Source of the DNA: Aspergillus flavus
Lineage: Eukaryota; Ascomycota; Eurotiomycetes; Eurotiales; Aspergillaceae
DNA length: 64,000 nt
Reading direction: 5' to 3'
Assembly (NCBI RefSeq): GCF_009017415.1
Contig: NC_092403.1
Coordinates: forward strand, 2,852,001-2,916,000
Within the stretch, counting starts at the first letter, position 1. Each line of letters starts with the position of its first letter. This document shows positions 49,433 through 59,563 of the stretch, in pieces. The translations under genes were made by a program, and so were the position numbers. The notes beneath the pieces are model-generated. The model saw only the letters and a program-made list of their open reading frames with translations. It did not search any database and was not told the DNA's origin.

Positions 49433-49964
49433 TGTAGGTTCGATTTGGCTTTAATATACGATTTACAGGATATTTTGGTGTAATGGGATTGTAACCTTTG
49501 TAAGACAGCTTAAGTTTTAGAGGTGATTTGGCTTATTATGGTTAGGAATTGCATTAGCAGACGTTTATATAGGAACCGGTGAGTATGACTTCATAGCTTG
49601 GACAATAAGGCTAACGCTGTAATTTTGCCACAATGACATTGTCTTTCATGTTTGTCCTTATAAGAAGTTGCTTTATATGAGGGGTTTATCTGGGATGTGG
49701 TCTAGAACCATGTCCTTTTGGGAGGGTGATGTCAGGGCCGAGTTATCTCCGAGTTAACATCGTAGGATCTATTCTCTCTCATATAGAAGTGATATCAAAT
49801 GCGCATTTCACGTAGAAACCCTGGGTTTAAAACAGGATATCTCACTCAAGAGACACCCATCCATCGGTCGATCAAGTGTATCCCACATTAACCAACCACA
49901 TGAACACCTCCACCAAAACCAATCACCCAACCTACATCAAGACACAAAAGAAGAAAAACCAACG
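49433..49964. other. Intergenic region
   Basis: About 530 bases: promoter of the small protein gene on one side and the 3' end of the ankyrin gene on the other. No other feature seen. Confidence 0.6.
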
Positions 49965-51071
49965 CTACCTCCCCAAAAGAACCCCAACAACATCCTCAAA
50001 CCCATTCTTCCTCGCCTCCACAAGGGCTGTCTCGCTCCACTCTCCTCTCGCCTCAACATCCGCCCCCCTCTCCACCAAAAACCGCACAATATCCACAAAC
50101 CCCCTCCCAGAAGCCAAAACAAGCGGCGTCCCAAACGGCCCCGCCAGGTTCACATCTGCCCCGGAATAAACAAGCACCTTGACAGTATCAAGGTGTCCCG
50201 CTAAAGTAGCAGCAGCTAGCGCACTCCCACTCGGTCCCCTACTATTCACCGGAGCACCAGTATCAAGAAGCGCTGTGACGATATTCGTTAGACCAAACGA
50301 TGCAGCGTAGTAGATCTGATGCTGATGACGGATTAAACTAGACCCATCTGTTCCAGAGAAAGGTGTGTAACCATCCAGAAAAGCCGTCCAGTTGAGGTAA
50401 GCTGTTTCTGAGCCCAGGAATCGGAGGATTAGGGCTGTTAGCTCGGGGTCTGTTTCTGGGTGGGCTAGACGGGCATGCACGGCCCAGTAGTTTGTTGCGT
50501 AGCTTAGTAAGTACGAGGTTTTGATTTTGCTGGGAGTTGTGGTGTAGGGTTCTGTGAATTGGAGGAGGTAAGTGAGACTGTCCTTTGCGATAGTTGTGTG
50601 GGATGTTGCTTCTGTTATTGCGAGGTGGTTTTGTGCATTGCTTTGGAGGATTTCCGGAGATTGGAGGTATTGTTTTATGGTTGGGTCGGTGAAGTGGATT
50701 TGGTGTTGGTTTGGTTTGAATTCGTTTTCGGGGGGAGGGTTAGTGGGGATTGGTGGTGTGGTTGCTATGAGGGTGTCTGGGCATATGGTGAGGATGGATC
50801 GTGGATTGGAGAGGCGTTTCTTAACGTCGATCCCGGTTTCTGAGATGGTGACTAGTTCAGCGAGTTCTTCGATGTACAGGGTTCGGGTTGAGTATGCGAG
50901 CCATTGGACGATTTTTGAGATGAGTTGGATGTTTTCGGTGGGCGGGACTTCCTCTGCTGGGGAGTTTTGTTCTTCTGACGAGCCTGGATCATCTTCTGAT
51001 AAGCCAGGAGTAATATATCGTATGACGTTGAACGACCAGGAACTGCTCGCTTTGCGCTGATAGAATGAGCC
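49965..51071 (-). CDS. Tail of a NACHT/ankyrin (NLR-like) protein, open but without its own start
   Basis: A 369-codon open frame. It starts in the post-NACHT helical region usual in fungal NLR proteins ([40 protein letters not shown], then [17 protein letters not shown], comparable to the HxSVKEYL motif). It continues into ankyrin repeats ([79 protein letters not shown]). There is no NACHT P-loop. The frame has no ATG before the conserved part. It could be expressed by splicing 51096 to 51042 (a 53-base GT-AG intron) from the SCA7 start at 51178, giving 386 residues and removing most zinc ligands. Alternatively it is a truncated gene that landed beside the SCA7 piece. Confidence 0.7.
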   Translation of the reverse strand, partial: GSFYQRKASSSWSFNVIRYITPGLSEDDPGSSEEQNSPAEEVPPTENIQLISKIVQWLAYSTRTLYIEELAELVTISETGIDVKKRLSNPRSILTICPDTLIATTPPIPTNPPPENEFKPNQHQIHFTDPTIKQYLQSPEILQSNAQNHLAITEATSHTTIAKDSLTYLLQFTEPYTTTPSKIKTSYLLSYATNYWAVHARLAHPETDPELTALILRFLGSETAYLNWTAFLDGYTPFSGTDGSSLIRHQHQIYYAASFGLTNIVTALLDTGAPVNSRGPSGSALAAATLAGHLDTVKVLVYSGADVNLAGPFGTPLVLASGRGFVDIVRFLVERGADVEARGEWSETALVEARKNGFEDVVGVLLGR

Positions 51072-51178
51072 TTACAGGTCAACGATCGAGTACACTGACC
51101 ACCGTCTGGGAGAGTAACTCCGCACTGCTGCTCTACGTTGACGGGGACGGATTGGGTGTGCTGGTTGGTGGGGGACAT
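50852..51178 (-). CDS. SCA7 (Sgf73-type) zinc-motif open frame
   Basis: An uninterrupted frame of 108 residues from the ATG at 51178. An in-frame ATG at 51214 is also possible. Residues 19-38 hold the SCA7 signature with Cys19, Cys29, Cys35 and His38, followed by [20 protein letters not shown] and KMIQARQ. This is the module by which Sgf73/ataxin-7 contacts nucleosomes and anchors the SAGA deubiquitinase. Real Sgf73 is several times longer, so this is a fragment or stray duplicate. From about residue 60 onward the same bases encode the NLR-like tail in another frame, and the SCA7 frame there becomes low-complexity and ends. The intact Sgf73 gene must be elsewhere. Whether this short protein is made is unknown. 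Confidence 0.65.
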   Translation of the reverse strand: MSPTNQHTQSVPVNVEQQCGVTLPDGGQCTRSLTCKAHSISAKRAVPGRSTSYDILLLAYQKMIQARQKNKTPQQRKSRPPKTSNSSQKSSNGSHTQPEPCTSKNSLN

Positions 51179-51421
51179 TTTTGGGTAGGATTTATTATTT
51201 CGGCATGGATGCATGCGAATAGGGAGTAGGTGAAGTTGAGAGATATATGTACCGGGTACTATTAGGCAATGAAAGCCTTGTCGATCGTTTCAGCCTTGCG
51301 TTGATCATCGTTAACCCCGCTGTGGCTTAGCATACAGCCAGCCAGATATTGACCCACTTATATGACCCAGAGGGCGTTGCAGCTAGATATACCTATCTAA
51401 GATTGTAGTGGGTAAACAGGC

Positions 51422-52459
51422 CTAGTTTGGTGCCATGTGCCATTGGTCTCCTACTCTAAATCCTTCTGGGAAAGGGTCCGTTGAATCCAGGACAATCTGC
51501 TTAAAGCTTGTTATCCAACCTCGACCCTTGACCGTAGGCAAAACAGCCTTGTAATCTCCGACCATGGACGTGCCACGTATGTGGCATATGAACTCTGTGC
51601 CTATAATACTCCGGTGTTTGAAGACCTCTCCTTCGGCAATTTCGCCCCTTGCATGCATAACTGCTAACCTCGCACATGTTCCGGTGCCACAAGGACTACG
51701 GTCAAATCTCCCGGGGGAGACGACCACAGTGTTGACAGCAACCTTCACTCCATCTTCGATTTTGATAGGCTCTGTGTACTCCAAGACACTGAACCCTTTG
51801 ATACCAGGGTTTTCTGGATGGATAGCAGTATAAGAGGCCTCCACTGCACGTTTGATGCGCTCGCCAATTTCGATTAGCTGGCGAGCGTGGGAGTTGTCTA
51901 CTTTCAAGCCGACCGATGCAGCGTCAACTAACACGTACATCATACCCCCGTATGCGATGTCCACAGACACCTCGCCGATTCCTGGAACTTGAACTTTAAA
52001 GTCTAGTTCGAAGACAAATGCAGGGACGTTGTTGAATTCCACCGTCTTGCACTTCCCTGCCTCACATTCCGCCGTGACAGTTACTAAACCAGCGGCAGTA
52101 TCCAAGGCCAGTTCAGTGACGGGCTCTTTCATGGGTATCATGCCCGTTTCTAGTAAAACGGTTGTGGTGCAGATGAGATTTGATCCTGACATTGGCGCAT
52201 ACTCTTCGCTCTCCATGATCAAGAAGCCAGCGTCTGCACGCGGATCACAAGGTGGGAGAAGAAGATTGGTGTTCATAGACGATCGGCCTCGGGGCTCATT
52301 GTGCAGGAATTGCCGTAGATGGTCATACTTCGTTGAGATATGGGCTAGCTTCTCGTACATCGTTTTCCCTGGAACATCGAGGACACCGCCGGTAATCACA
52401 TCCCCAACCTCACCTTCAGAGTGGCATCCAACCACAGTTAGCGAGCGCGAAAAAGGCAT
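51422..52459 (-). CDS. Proline racemase family protein (Ser/Cys active-site type)
   Basis: A single intronless frame of 345 residues, the normal family length. The two active-site motifs are APMSGSN, where the first catalytic position is Ser91 rather than Cys, and RSPCGTGTC with Cys257. The family includes proline racemase and 4-hydroxyproline 2-epimerase (two Cys) and trans-3-hydroxyproline dehydratase (Cys/Thr). A Ser/Cys group is also known and is mostly linked to hydroxyproline epimerisation. The usual His after MCG is Ser here, so activity should not be taken for granted. IAYGGMMYVLVDA and ARLAVMHARG are other family landmarks. It is cytosolic by lack of signals. Possible roles are hydroxyproline catabolism or supply of a D-imino acid. 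Confidence 0.88.
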   Translation of the reverse strand: MPFSRSLTVVGCHSEGEVGDVITGGVLDVPGKTMYEKLAHISTKYDHLRQFLHNEPRGRSSMNTNLLLPPCDPRADAGFLIMESEEYAPMSGSNLICTTTVLLETGMIPMKEPVTELALDTAAGLVTVTAECEAGKCKTVEFNNVPAFVFELDFKVQVPGIGEVSVDIAYGGMMYVLVDAASVGLKVDNSHARQLIEIGERIKRAVEASYTAIHPENPGIKGFSVLEYTEPIKIEDGVKVAVNTVVVSPGRFDRSPCGTGTCARLAVMHARGEIAEGEVFKHRSIIGTEFICHIRGTSMVGDYKAVLPTVKGRGWITSFKQIVLDSTDPFPEGFRVGDQWHMAPN

Positions 52460-53329
52460 GGTTGATCAACGGCCCAATTCTTCTGGTCGATAGCGGAAGC
52501 AAGACAAGTCACAAGTAATCAAGGTGTTGAAGTGTAGGACAATTTGTGTAGAAGAATTTGTGCGAACAGGAATCTCTTTCTAGTTTATATCATAACCACT
52601 CAGTATTTTCAACTTACACCACAGAGCCACTTAAATAGAAAGAATCAGGATCTTATTGTCTATCGATTTGACCCTTTGGTTATAGACCTAGATTACTAGA
52701 TAATACGGAATATCGCCGATTGGATATGATCACCGGGTTAGCGGCACATTGTGGCAGGTTGGGAAGGTAATTCCGGATCCTATTGTAAGCGGGTTTGAAA
52801 GTTGGCGCAGCAGCGGGATAACCTTCTAATTCTAGTGGGATAATAAGACATCGTATATGTTGGTACTAGGTAGAGCATTCCGTCCAGCGGCCCTAAGTGG
52901 GCCGGAAGGAGGGTTCTTCCGGCCGCTAAGCGGGTCCCTGCCCACACCTAGGTAGTAGTAGTCAAAAAGCTAGCCTTAGATAGGATAGTATAAATTCCTG
53001 GAAGCATCAATGTCATATAGACCGATAGTATATACAATTCTTGCTCTTACCCTTCCATCCTGGTCGAATCTCCTTTATCTCAGGATTTAGTGAATCGCTG
53101 TATGTTCAAAACACACCAAAGTCTTTTCGTATGAAGATGGATATATATATCTCCCTTTCCACGCCCCCAAACTTTAGGCCCCCAACCGCATCCGGACACG
53201 ACACACTCAGGCCCCCAATCGACCCGCTCTAAGAATCATGCGACCGATCATAGCTACTACTTATGATGTGGAAGACCTCCCCAGGGTTCTTTTTATGCTC
53301 ACGCCAGCTTTACCTTTTTTTGAGCCCCA
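52460..53329. other. Intergenic region with a palindrome cluster
   Basis: About 870 bases. AT-rich flanks surround a short GC-rich set of palindromes listed separately. No gene is supported. Confidence 0.6.
52886..52934. repeat. GC-rich cluster of three palindromes
   Basis: Three inverted repeats follow one another: GGCCC-TAAGT-GGGCC, then a 9-bp perfect stem GGCCGGAAG (52900-52908) with CTTCCGGCC (52916-52924), then CCGCT-A-AGCGG. They overlap at their edges and stand out from the AT-rich surroundings. It could be the end of a small mobile element or a hairpin-forming site. No second copy was noticed in this window. Confidence 0.7.
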
Positions 53330-54295
53330 ATGTACGCCCTCCAACGATTACTCTATGGATTCCCCGCGCCGGCTCCGCACAAACGCACCAAGCCCGTCGA
53401 GGTGCTTTGCTTGGGCATGCCACGCACCGGCACCGAGTCATTAAGCGTGGCCTTGCGAACTCTGGGCCTGCAAACATACCATGGCTGGGACTTGGTCTTC
53501 GAGCCAGATGGCAGCAAGCTGCAACTCTGTGCGGAGCTAGTGCGGCGGAAATACAAGGGGGCTCGCGATGGCGACGTGCACATTAGTCGCGCGGAGTTCG
53601 ACATTCTCGTCGGTGATAGTCAGGCGGTGGTTGACTCGTTATGTATTTTATTCGCTCCCGAGCTGCTCGCCGCCTACCCCGAGGCCAAAGTGGTCCTCAA
53701 CGTGCGTCCCGATTCCAACGCCTGGTACCGGAGCATCAATAAAACCATCGTCGAAGAGGTCGATCAATCATGGGTGATATGGGGGATGCAGTGGTTCTCC
53801 GCGGAGTTTCATTGGCTGTACAGTCTTTACTTAAGAGATGGATATCCAGGCATCTTTCACAGTGGCACCACCCAAGACGGTATCCAGCGAAACGCAAAGT
53901 GGGTGTATCGCGACCACTGCAATATGGTTCGGGGGATGGTGCCTAAGGAGAATCTGCTGGAGTGGTCCGTTGAGGATGGCTGGGAGCCGCTTTGCAAGGT
54001 ATGGATGATGAGGAAGAATCTGGACTTTTCTCAAAACGATAGCTAATGACCGAGATAGTTTCTCGACAAGCCTGTTCCGAACGAGCCCTTCCCCCGAACC
54101 AATAATCCAGGCGATTACGCCGAGCGCGCAGATAAACTCATCAAACAGCGCCTCGCGCAATGTCTGCGCAACTTGACTCTCACCGCTGTCACTCTAGGAG
54201 GGATTACCACTGCCGTTGTGATATGGTGGCAGGGACGCATCCCGAAGGTGACGAGGCTGGGTGATCTTCTTGTGCGGTTCACTAAAATGACCTAG
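53330..54295 (+). CDS. Fungal sulfotransferase-like protein with C-terminal membrane anchor
   Basis: Two exons (53330-53998 and 54059-54295) join in frame to 301 residues. The N-terminal LCLGMPRTGTESL is the 5'-PSB/P-loop-like motif of the fungal sulfotransferase group that is common in ascomycetes, and TYHGWDLV follows. The strand AKVVLNVRPDSNAWYRSI corresponds to the 3'-phosphate-binding region, with Arg and Ser/Tyr as usual. Near the C-terminus LTAVTLGGITTAVVIWW is a single membrane segment with a short basic tail, so the protein is probably tail-anchored. Members are annotated as sulfotransferases by fold; substrates are mostly unknown. It stands alone here with no cluster partner. Confidence 0.87.
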
Positions 54296-54758
54296 AATCA
54301 CTATATTATCAGTTGAGGGCTTACCGATCTAGGCGCTAATTTAGCTCTGCCGTATTTTAAATGATAAGGATTTATTCTATCTCTAACTGTGCGATAGTCT
54401 TACAGGTGATTCGGCATCCAAGCTCGCCGGAAGATTCGAGTCAGATTCATAGGGTCGCCGAAATCAATGGTCTTATGTTGTCATATGATTGAAGGAGAGG
54501 CAGACAGTATTTAAGCTGTATAATTACAGTAAGAACCCTTGGAATGATCACAGTCTGGTGCTTCTGAGTGGTCCTCACCGTGAGCGTTGATACAAGCACC
54601 TTTAATTTCAAATATATCATACTATGTAAAGAAGATGAATCACTGCTACCTAGCTAAAGTACAGAATAGGGACGATATGTGGGTATAATATAACTGTCTC
54701 CCTCCCTCTCTACTCTCCCCAGGGGGTGAGGAAAGACTAATGAAAATAAACTCAACAT
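54296..54758. other. Intergenic between convergent genes
   Basis: About 460 bases shared by two 3' ends. No feature seen. Confidence 0.6.
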
Positions 54759-56781
54759 TCATGCTTCACTGGCCCGGTCCTGATAAGGCCAAATCTTGTC
54801 CATCCACTCTCTCTGTTCCTCGTCCTCTGCTAACGACATGAACCTTTCCTTTTGTGCGTAGTTTGTCTTCTGCACAACCTCATAGTCCTCAGGATCAACA
54901 ATCCCATCGCTTGGCAAGATTCCTGCTCCTTGAAACTCTTCCATGAGTCCCTCAATGTAGTCACGGTTCTCCATCTCTTCGTTATGCAAGTTTCTTTCTT
55001 CGTCTGTGAAGGAGATAGGGCAATCCGCTGCAGGTTGGATTTCCGCCCAATGATCCACAACTTCCATCAATGAGGAGCGTAACATAAAGACCTCTCTCGA
55101 GGACCAAGCCCCGCTTATTGATTTTAACGGGAGAATAAGAGGTGACTTCCACGTATCGTTATGACACATAGCAGCGTAGTGTCGCTGGTTCTTCTTGGCA
55201 GTGCAAACCTCGTAGTACTTCTGGCATAGGGCGCTCTCATAGAGTTTATCTGCCTTGAGCTTATCCTTCTGGAAGAACGTCTCGTAGCCCTCTGGCTTTT
55301 CCGGCATCACCCAGCCTAGTGGGAGTGGATTGATGTGCCGAGCCATCCGAGGTATCTTAGCTTGCAAGAGCAGCGGAGCAACAGTTATATTCTGCCAGTG
55401 GATTATATCAGTAATCGTTTCTGTGTCGAGGTCAACGTAGATGTTGTTAAGATGGAGGTCACTGTGCCACAGTGTCGGTTGCAGGAGATCTGCAGTGTCA
55501 GGTTCACAATGTGTTATGTGTGGAACAATCCGCAGATACTTCTCGATAAGGTCGATGTATTCAGTGGGCATCTCAAAATCGGTGTTGCTTCGGTAGTAAT
55601 TCATACGCGGTTTTGCATACTGCATTGCCCACGTTCTCTCGTTGGTACCAATGCTTGTCGCATAATCGGATAAGTGGTGCCCTAAAAGATACCATAAGTC
55701 AGGAAGAAAATAAAAATACTTTGGAAATTAACGACTTACAAGGACCTCGATTTAGTCCCATCTCAACCCGCTCATCAGACCAAAGAATTGGGTCCACGAC
55801 TGGGCCGACGCAAAACTTCTTTAGGTCATCGCCATAAAGCGGCAACTGATTCTTGGAACATTCTCTGGGTACATCTTCAGCATAATAGATGCAGCCGTGT
55901 GCAGTGAAAGGCACTGTCGCTAATTTTGCCTCTAATTCCACCACTTGCCTTATAAATTTGTGCTTAGAGGGGGTCGGGAGTTGATACCACACATCACCGA
56001 GAGCCGTCCCTTTTGCCTTTTCCATGATGATATACTCACTTCTGACCGGGTTGGAGGAATTGGAGCTCCAACCTAGCACCTCCGGAACAGGAAGACCCAG
56101 AATTGTTCGCGCCTTCCTAGGTTAGTTCCAGTGTCTGTCTCGCGAATTCAGATCTCACATATTCCATCGTTGCAACTTCACTGGCAGTAGTGAGGGTTCT
56201 GGGCCCAGCATTGGGATTTGGCAGTTTTGCGACCACCTCAGACCCATTACTGAACGTTAAAAGAAAGGCCTTATTATAAAGCCCCTCTGGGCATTTCATC
56301 ACGTGGTTACCTTGATATATCCTTAGCAAAATCATAAAAAGGGAAGGTTTTGGGAAACCTACATCTAGCATCACTACCAATCGATCGAGGAGCTACATCA
56401 AGAAGCTCTTGAATATCGAACCTCTGATATCGCTGTGAAGCTTCCTCGGTGTCATTGGACCTGCTGTGGAGTCAATAAGCAGTCAAGCATAGTCGTTAGG
56501 AGCTGAGACACACAGCCATCGCTTGGTGGTATATCTGTAGAAGTCTTCTTCTTGAGCCGCAATCACTGTGGGAGATTATGATAAGAAGAACGCACAATAG
56601 TATACATTCCGAGTGTCCTCTTACCGGTACCATCTTTCTTCTGTAAGTATAGTAAATCAGAGGGTATCGCTTGGTTTCGACTATGGAATGGTGCCATTTG
56701 TCTGCTGAAGTGACGGTAGGTAGATCTAGAAAGGTATTTCCTCGGGGCCGAGATTAAAAGCCCCCATGACCGATTTCTCAT
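54759..56781 (-). CDS. AIM9-like mitochondrial APH-fold protein
   Basis: Six exons (56781-56625, 56565-56514, 56463-56363, 56310-56159, 56112-55740, 55681-54759) join in frame to 585 residues. The first 35 residues are rich in Arg and Ser without acids (MRNRSWGLLISAPRKYLSR), a probable mitochondrial presequence. The kinase-like fold follows: KAFLLTFSNGSEVVAKLP with the ATP-binding Lys, TASEVATMEY, and SEYIIMEKAKG at the hinge. The catalytic loop is LWHSDLHLNNIYVD with Asp and Asn. The next motif is ITDIIHWQ, where APH proteins normally have I-I-D-W, so the metal-binding Asp is His. The order and length match the fungal altered-inheritance-of-mitochondria 9 group, whose substrate is unknown. 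Exon 2 is only 52 bases. Lack of the Asp suggests weak or no phosphotransfer. Confidence 0.87.
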
Positions 56782-57258
56782 GAATGATTCCGGCTAAAGT
56801 GGAGAACAAGGGTATGTTGACCTAGGAAGAGTGAAGTACCAGCCGCGCGGAGGACTTGATTGGTGTGAACGTCATCTAGGCGCTGAACAGCCCGCCGTTA
56901 GTGACTCGGGACTAACTACACGATTCGATAAATATACATATGGACAACCCGATATACTCTCACCTGTCCCTGAACACATCGATGGGGGTGCGGGCGACGT
57001 GCGTGCAAGAAGGTCTCGGGGTGGCTTGCATCATGCTGCTAGAAACCAACCAAAAGATTCAGGCTAGGAACAAGACGGTATGTAGCTGAACGCGGAGAAT
57101 GCCGCGAAACCAGGGAAATTAGGTGAAGTGACGAGAAAGCGTTTCAGCTACCACAAGCCAGATGAGTAGAAGCTTATAGCGTTACGGCGGTCATACATAT
57201 TAATCCAGAGCGGCGGTGGGAAGGAAAATAAAGGTGCAAAGAAAAGTGCAAAAAGAGA
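56782..57258. other. Intergenic region
   Basis: About 480 bases between the AIM9-like start and the tRNA. One short plus-strand open frame (56831-57067) has no protein-like features. Confidence 0.55.
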
Positions 57259-57342
57259 AGCCGAACGCGGGGGTCGAACCCGCAACCTTGAGATACCGTG
57301 ATGACTAAGAGTCTCACGCTCTACCGATTGAGCTAGCCCGGC
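57259..57342 (-). tRNA. tRNA-Lys (CTT) with an 11-base intron
   Basis: The minus strand folds as a tRNA. The acceptor stem is GCCGGGC with GTTCGGC. The D-arm is AGCTCAATCGGTAGAGC and the T-arm is GCGGGTTCGACCCCCGC. The anticodon stem is TGAGA/TCTCA with loop CTCTTA, reading anticodon CTT for Lys. Between the base after the anticodon and the closing strand there are 11 extra bases, GTCATCACGGT, at the standard nuclear tRNA intron site. A T-rich tract on the minus strand downstream (57240-57256) can serve as Pol III terminator. Confidence 0.93.
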
Positions 57343-58319
57343 TACTTGTTGAAGAACACTTTGTTCTTTGGTTATATAAGCCTAACCGCATTTTTGTACT
57401 TCACCCGGCTTAGATAGGTCGGATAAGAAAAACCAGTACACAGATATCAAGCTCTAGATATCTAAATTTTCCTCCTATCTATTCCAAGAGAGTTCTAACT
57501 ATAGTACTTCAATATAGAAGTCTTATAGATTGAGTAATTTTTAGCAATGGTATCAAAAAAGTATACCCCGAGGTTTTTAGGCCAACGAATCATGGAAGGA
57601 GGTTTCAAGTTGATATATATTTAACGGCCTGTGGTGTGCTTGGTTGAAAGCAACCGCGCACCATTAGCCTTTTTTCCCTCGTGGAATGGCGTACCCTGGA
57701 GCACTGGTCCAACAGACATTTAGACCTTGAAAATATAGAATTGAACAGTTATAAGCCAATAAATCTGAAACTGTGTCCTTTTTGTCTCTATAAATTCCAG
57801 GGACTACCCATACATCAGGGGTCACTGAGAATATTCGTACACATGAAAACATCAATAATCAGTGCACCCCAGCCAACTTAAAACACTTGTTACTTATTCT
57901 GGATGGTGATATCATGCATTGGATCATACCGGCCACGGTTCAAAATTGATACAGGAGGGTACGCATTCTGCGATCCATCAAATTTTGCCCGTTTATGAAT
58001 GACCTCCCAACTCTAGCGTAAATTGTGCTCCGCTGCCGGGTTATCCTTGGGACTACCTCTTGGTATCAAGCGGGCATAAAAGGTGGTAAAACCTCCGGTA
58101 AGTGCAACACGGACTGAGCCCCTCAAGTCATTCAGGTAGGTCGGCAGTTTTGTAGCGTCATGGGAGGCAGCTACGGCGAGAACACAATCTCTCGAGGGGA
58201 AGGGACAATGACCGAGAGAGGATTGGATAGCAGCGGTATCAACATAGAGAAAGGCATCCTGCCGGAGTCATGGTTCTATCTTACCTTCATCATGAAGATT
58301 CCGGAAATAGTTAGATATA
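57343..58319. other. Intergenic region
   Basis: About 980 bases with AT-rich parts and no supported gene. Confidence 0.5.
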
Positions 58320-59080
58320 TTAAACGGTCATGACACACGGAGCTATAGGCGAACGTATCCGCAGATATCTTTCAAGTGCCGCGTTCTCATTCACTGGATC
58401 CTCAACCCACTGGATCTTCCATCGTTGCTTCAATCTCTCTGGTGTCAAAAATTGGTCCTTGGGATTTCGGACGAAGGTCAGGTCTAGGCCAATGGTCCCC
58501 CCAAATTGATGTTGGAAATGGCACCAGGCTGAATCATCGTGAAATGACGTTCGGATACAAACAAAACCCTAATACTGTTGGGGTTGACTGCCAACACGAA
58601 TCATCCAGGGGGCCTTGTTAGATATCCGGATATTGTTGAAATCATACACCGTGATTTTGTCTTGGGCCACTCGGTCCAACTCCTTACGCCTATGATAGGA
58701 TTTATCTGCATTTGCCTGGGCCTTCTTCTCAATATCGGTCAAAATCGCTTCCTTCGCGGTAGTGTACGTGCGTCATATATTTACCGCCAACGAATCACAT
58801 TCATTGCATCTATCATGTCAGGGCCACAATCGTCCATTTGATTAGCTGGGCCCCAAACGATAATATCCGTTTCGAGGCGGCTTAAATCGTCTGTTCTGGC
58901 ATCCTTTTGAACAAGTTATTCAATAGTCAATCCAGTATGTGCCTTGAAGAAGTCATCATATTTTCCATACGGGTCATGCAAGGTGAGGCTAGCAGGGTTA
59001 ATAGCAGCCTGCTCGCATCGTTCCACAGTTTTCGGAGGAGGAACTTTTGCTGGAGGTCTCTGGTAGTAAGAAGTAACCAT
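58320..59080 (-). pseudogene. Decayed gene of unknown family
   Basis: Protein-like sequence continues on the minus strand but changes frame and meets stops. The 5' part reads MVTSYYQRPPAKVPPPKTVE and LHDPYGKYDDFFKAHTGL from the ATG at 59080. After a stop, one frame gives RLETDIIVWGPANQMDDCG. Another gives KEAILTDIEKKAQANADKSY, DRVAQDKITVYDFNNIRISN, a stop, then LTFVRNPKDQFLTPERLKQR and ends at a TAA near 58320. Some breaks could be introns, but no set of splices I tried gave one open frame. Family not recognised. Confidence 0.4.
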
Positions 59081-59563
59081 GGTACAAGACATCCAACACC
59101 ACAGAAATCTACAAGAGGAGAATACCAATGTCTCAGATTGACTTCATATGTAATAGTGTGGGTACGCATAAAGAGATATATATGTTTTTCATGCTCCAAT
59201 GCCGCTATGATACGGAGCTGGTCAGCTGACCTTCCCCACCAAGTGCATATTAGGTCGACAACCTTAGATATGGAGATTTATTTATTAACTGCATATAAGA
59301 GACCCTGCACCATGTGACATGTCACTTAGTATGAGTACGAGTTCATTAGTGTCGATTTTAGATACACAACCCCCGATGGACCGACTCAGCCACATTTGCC
59401 CTTTTCCCCGCTCTCTTTAGACATGCCAACTCAGCACCTTTGCAAGGCTGTAATATTCCTGGATCATAAAACTAGATGGACTTGCGCAGATTTGATGAGC
59501 TCACGCCGAATGAACTCCAGCCACAATCAGTGCACACTAGTATAGGAAAACCTTTACACCGAG
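59081..59563. other. Intergenic between divergent genes
   Basis: About 480 bases between the decayed gene and the HET gene. No clear promoter element identified. Confidence 0.5.

Noticed and set aside
49876..50843. Plus-strand frames opposite the ankyrin gene
   Set aside because: The minus strand carries clear ankyrin repeats. The plus-strand frames are low-complexity mirror readings.
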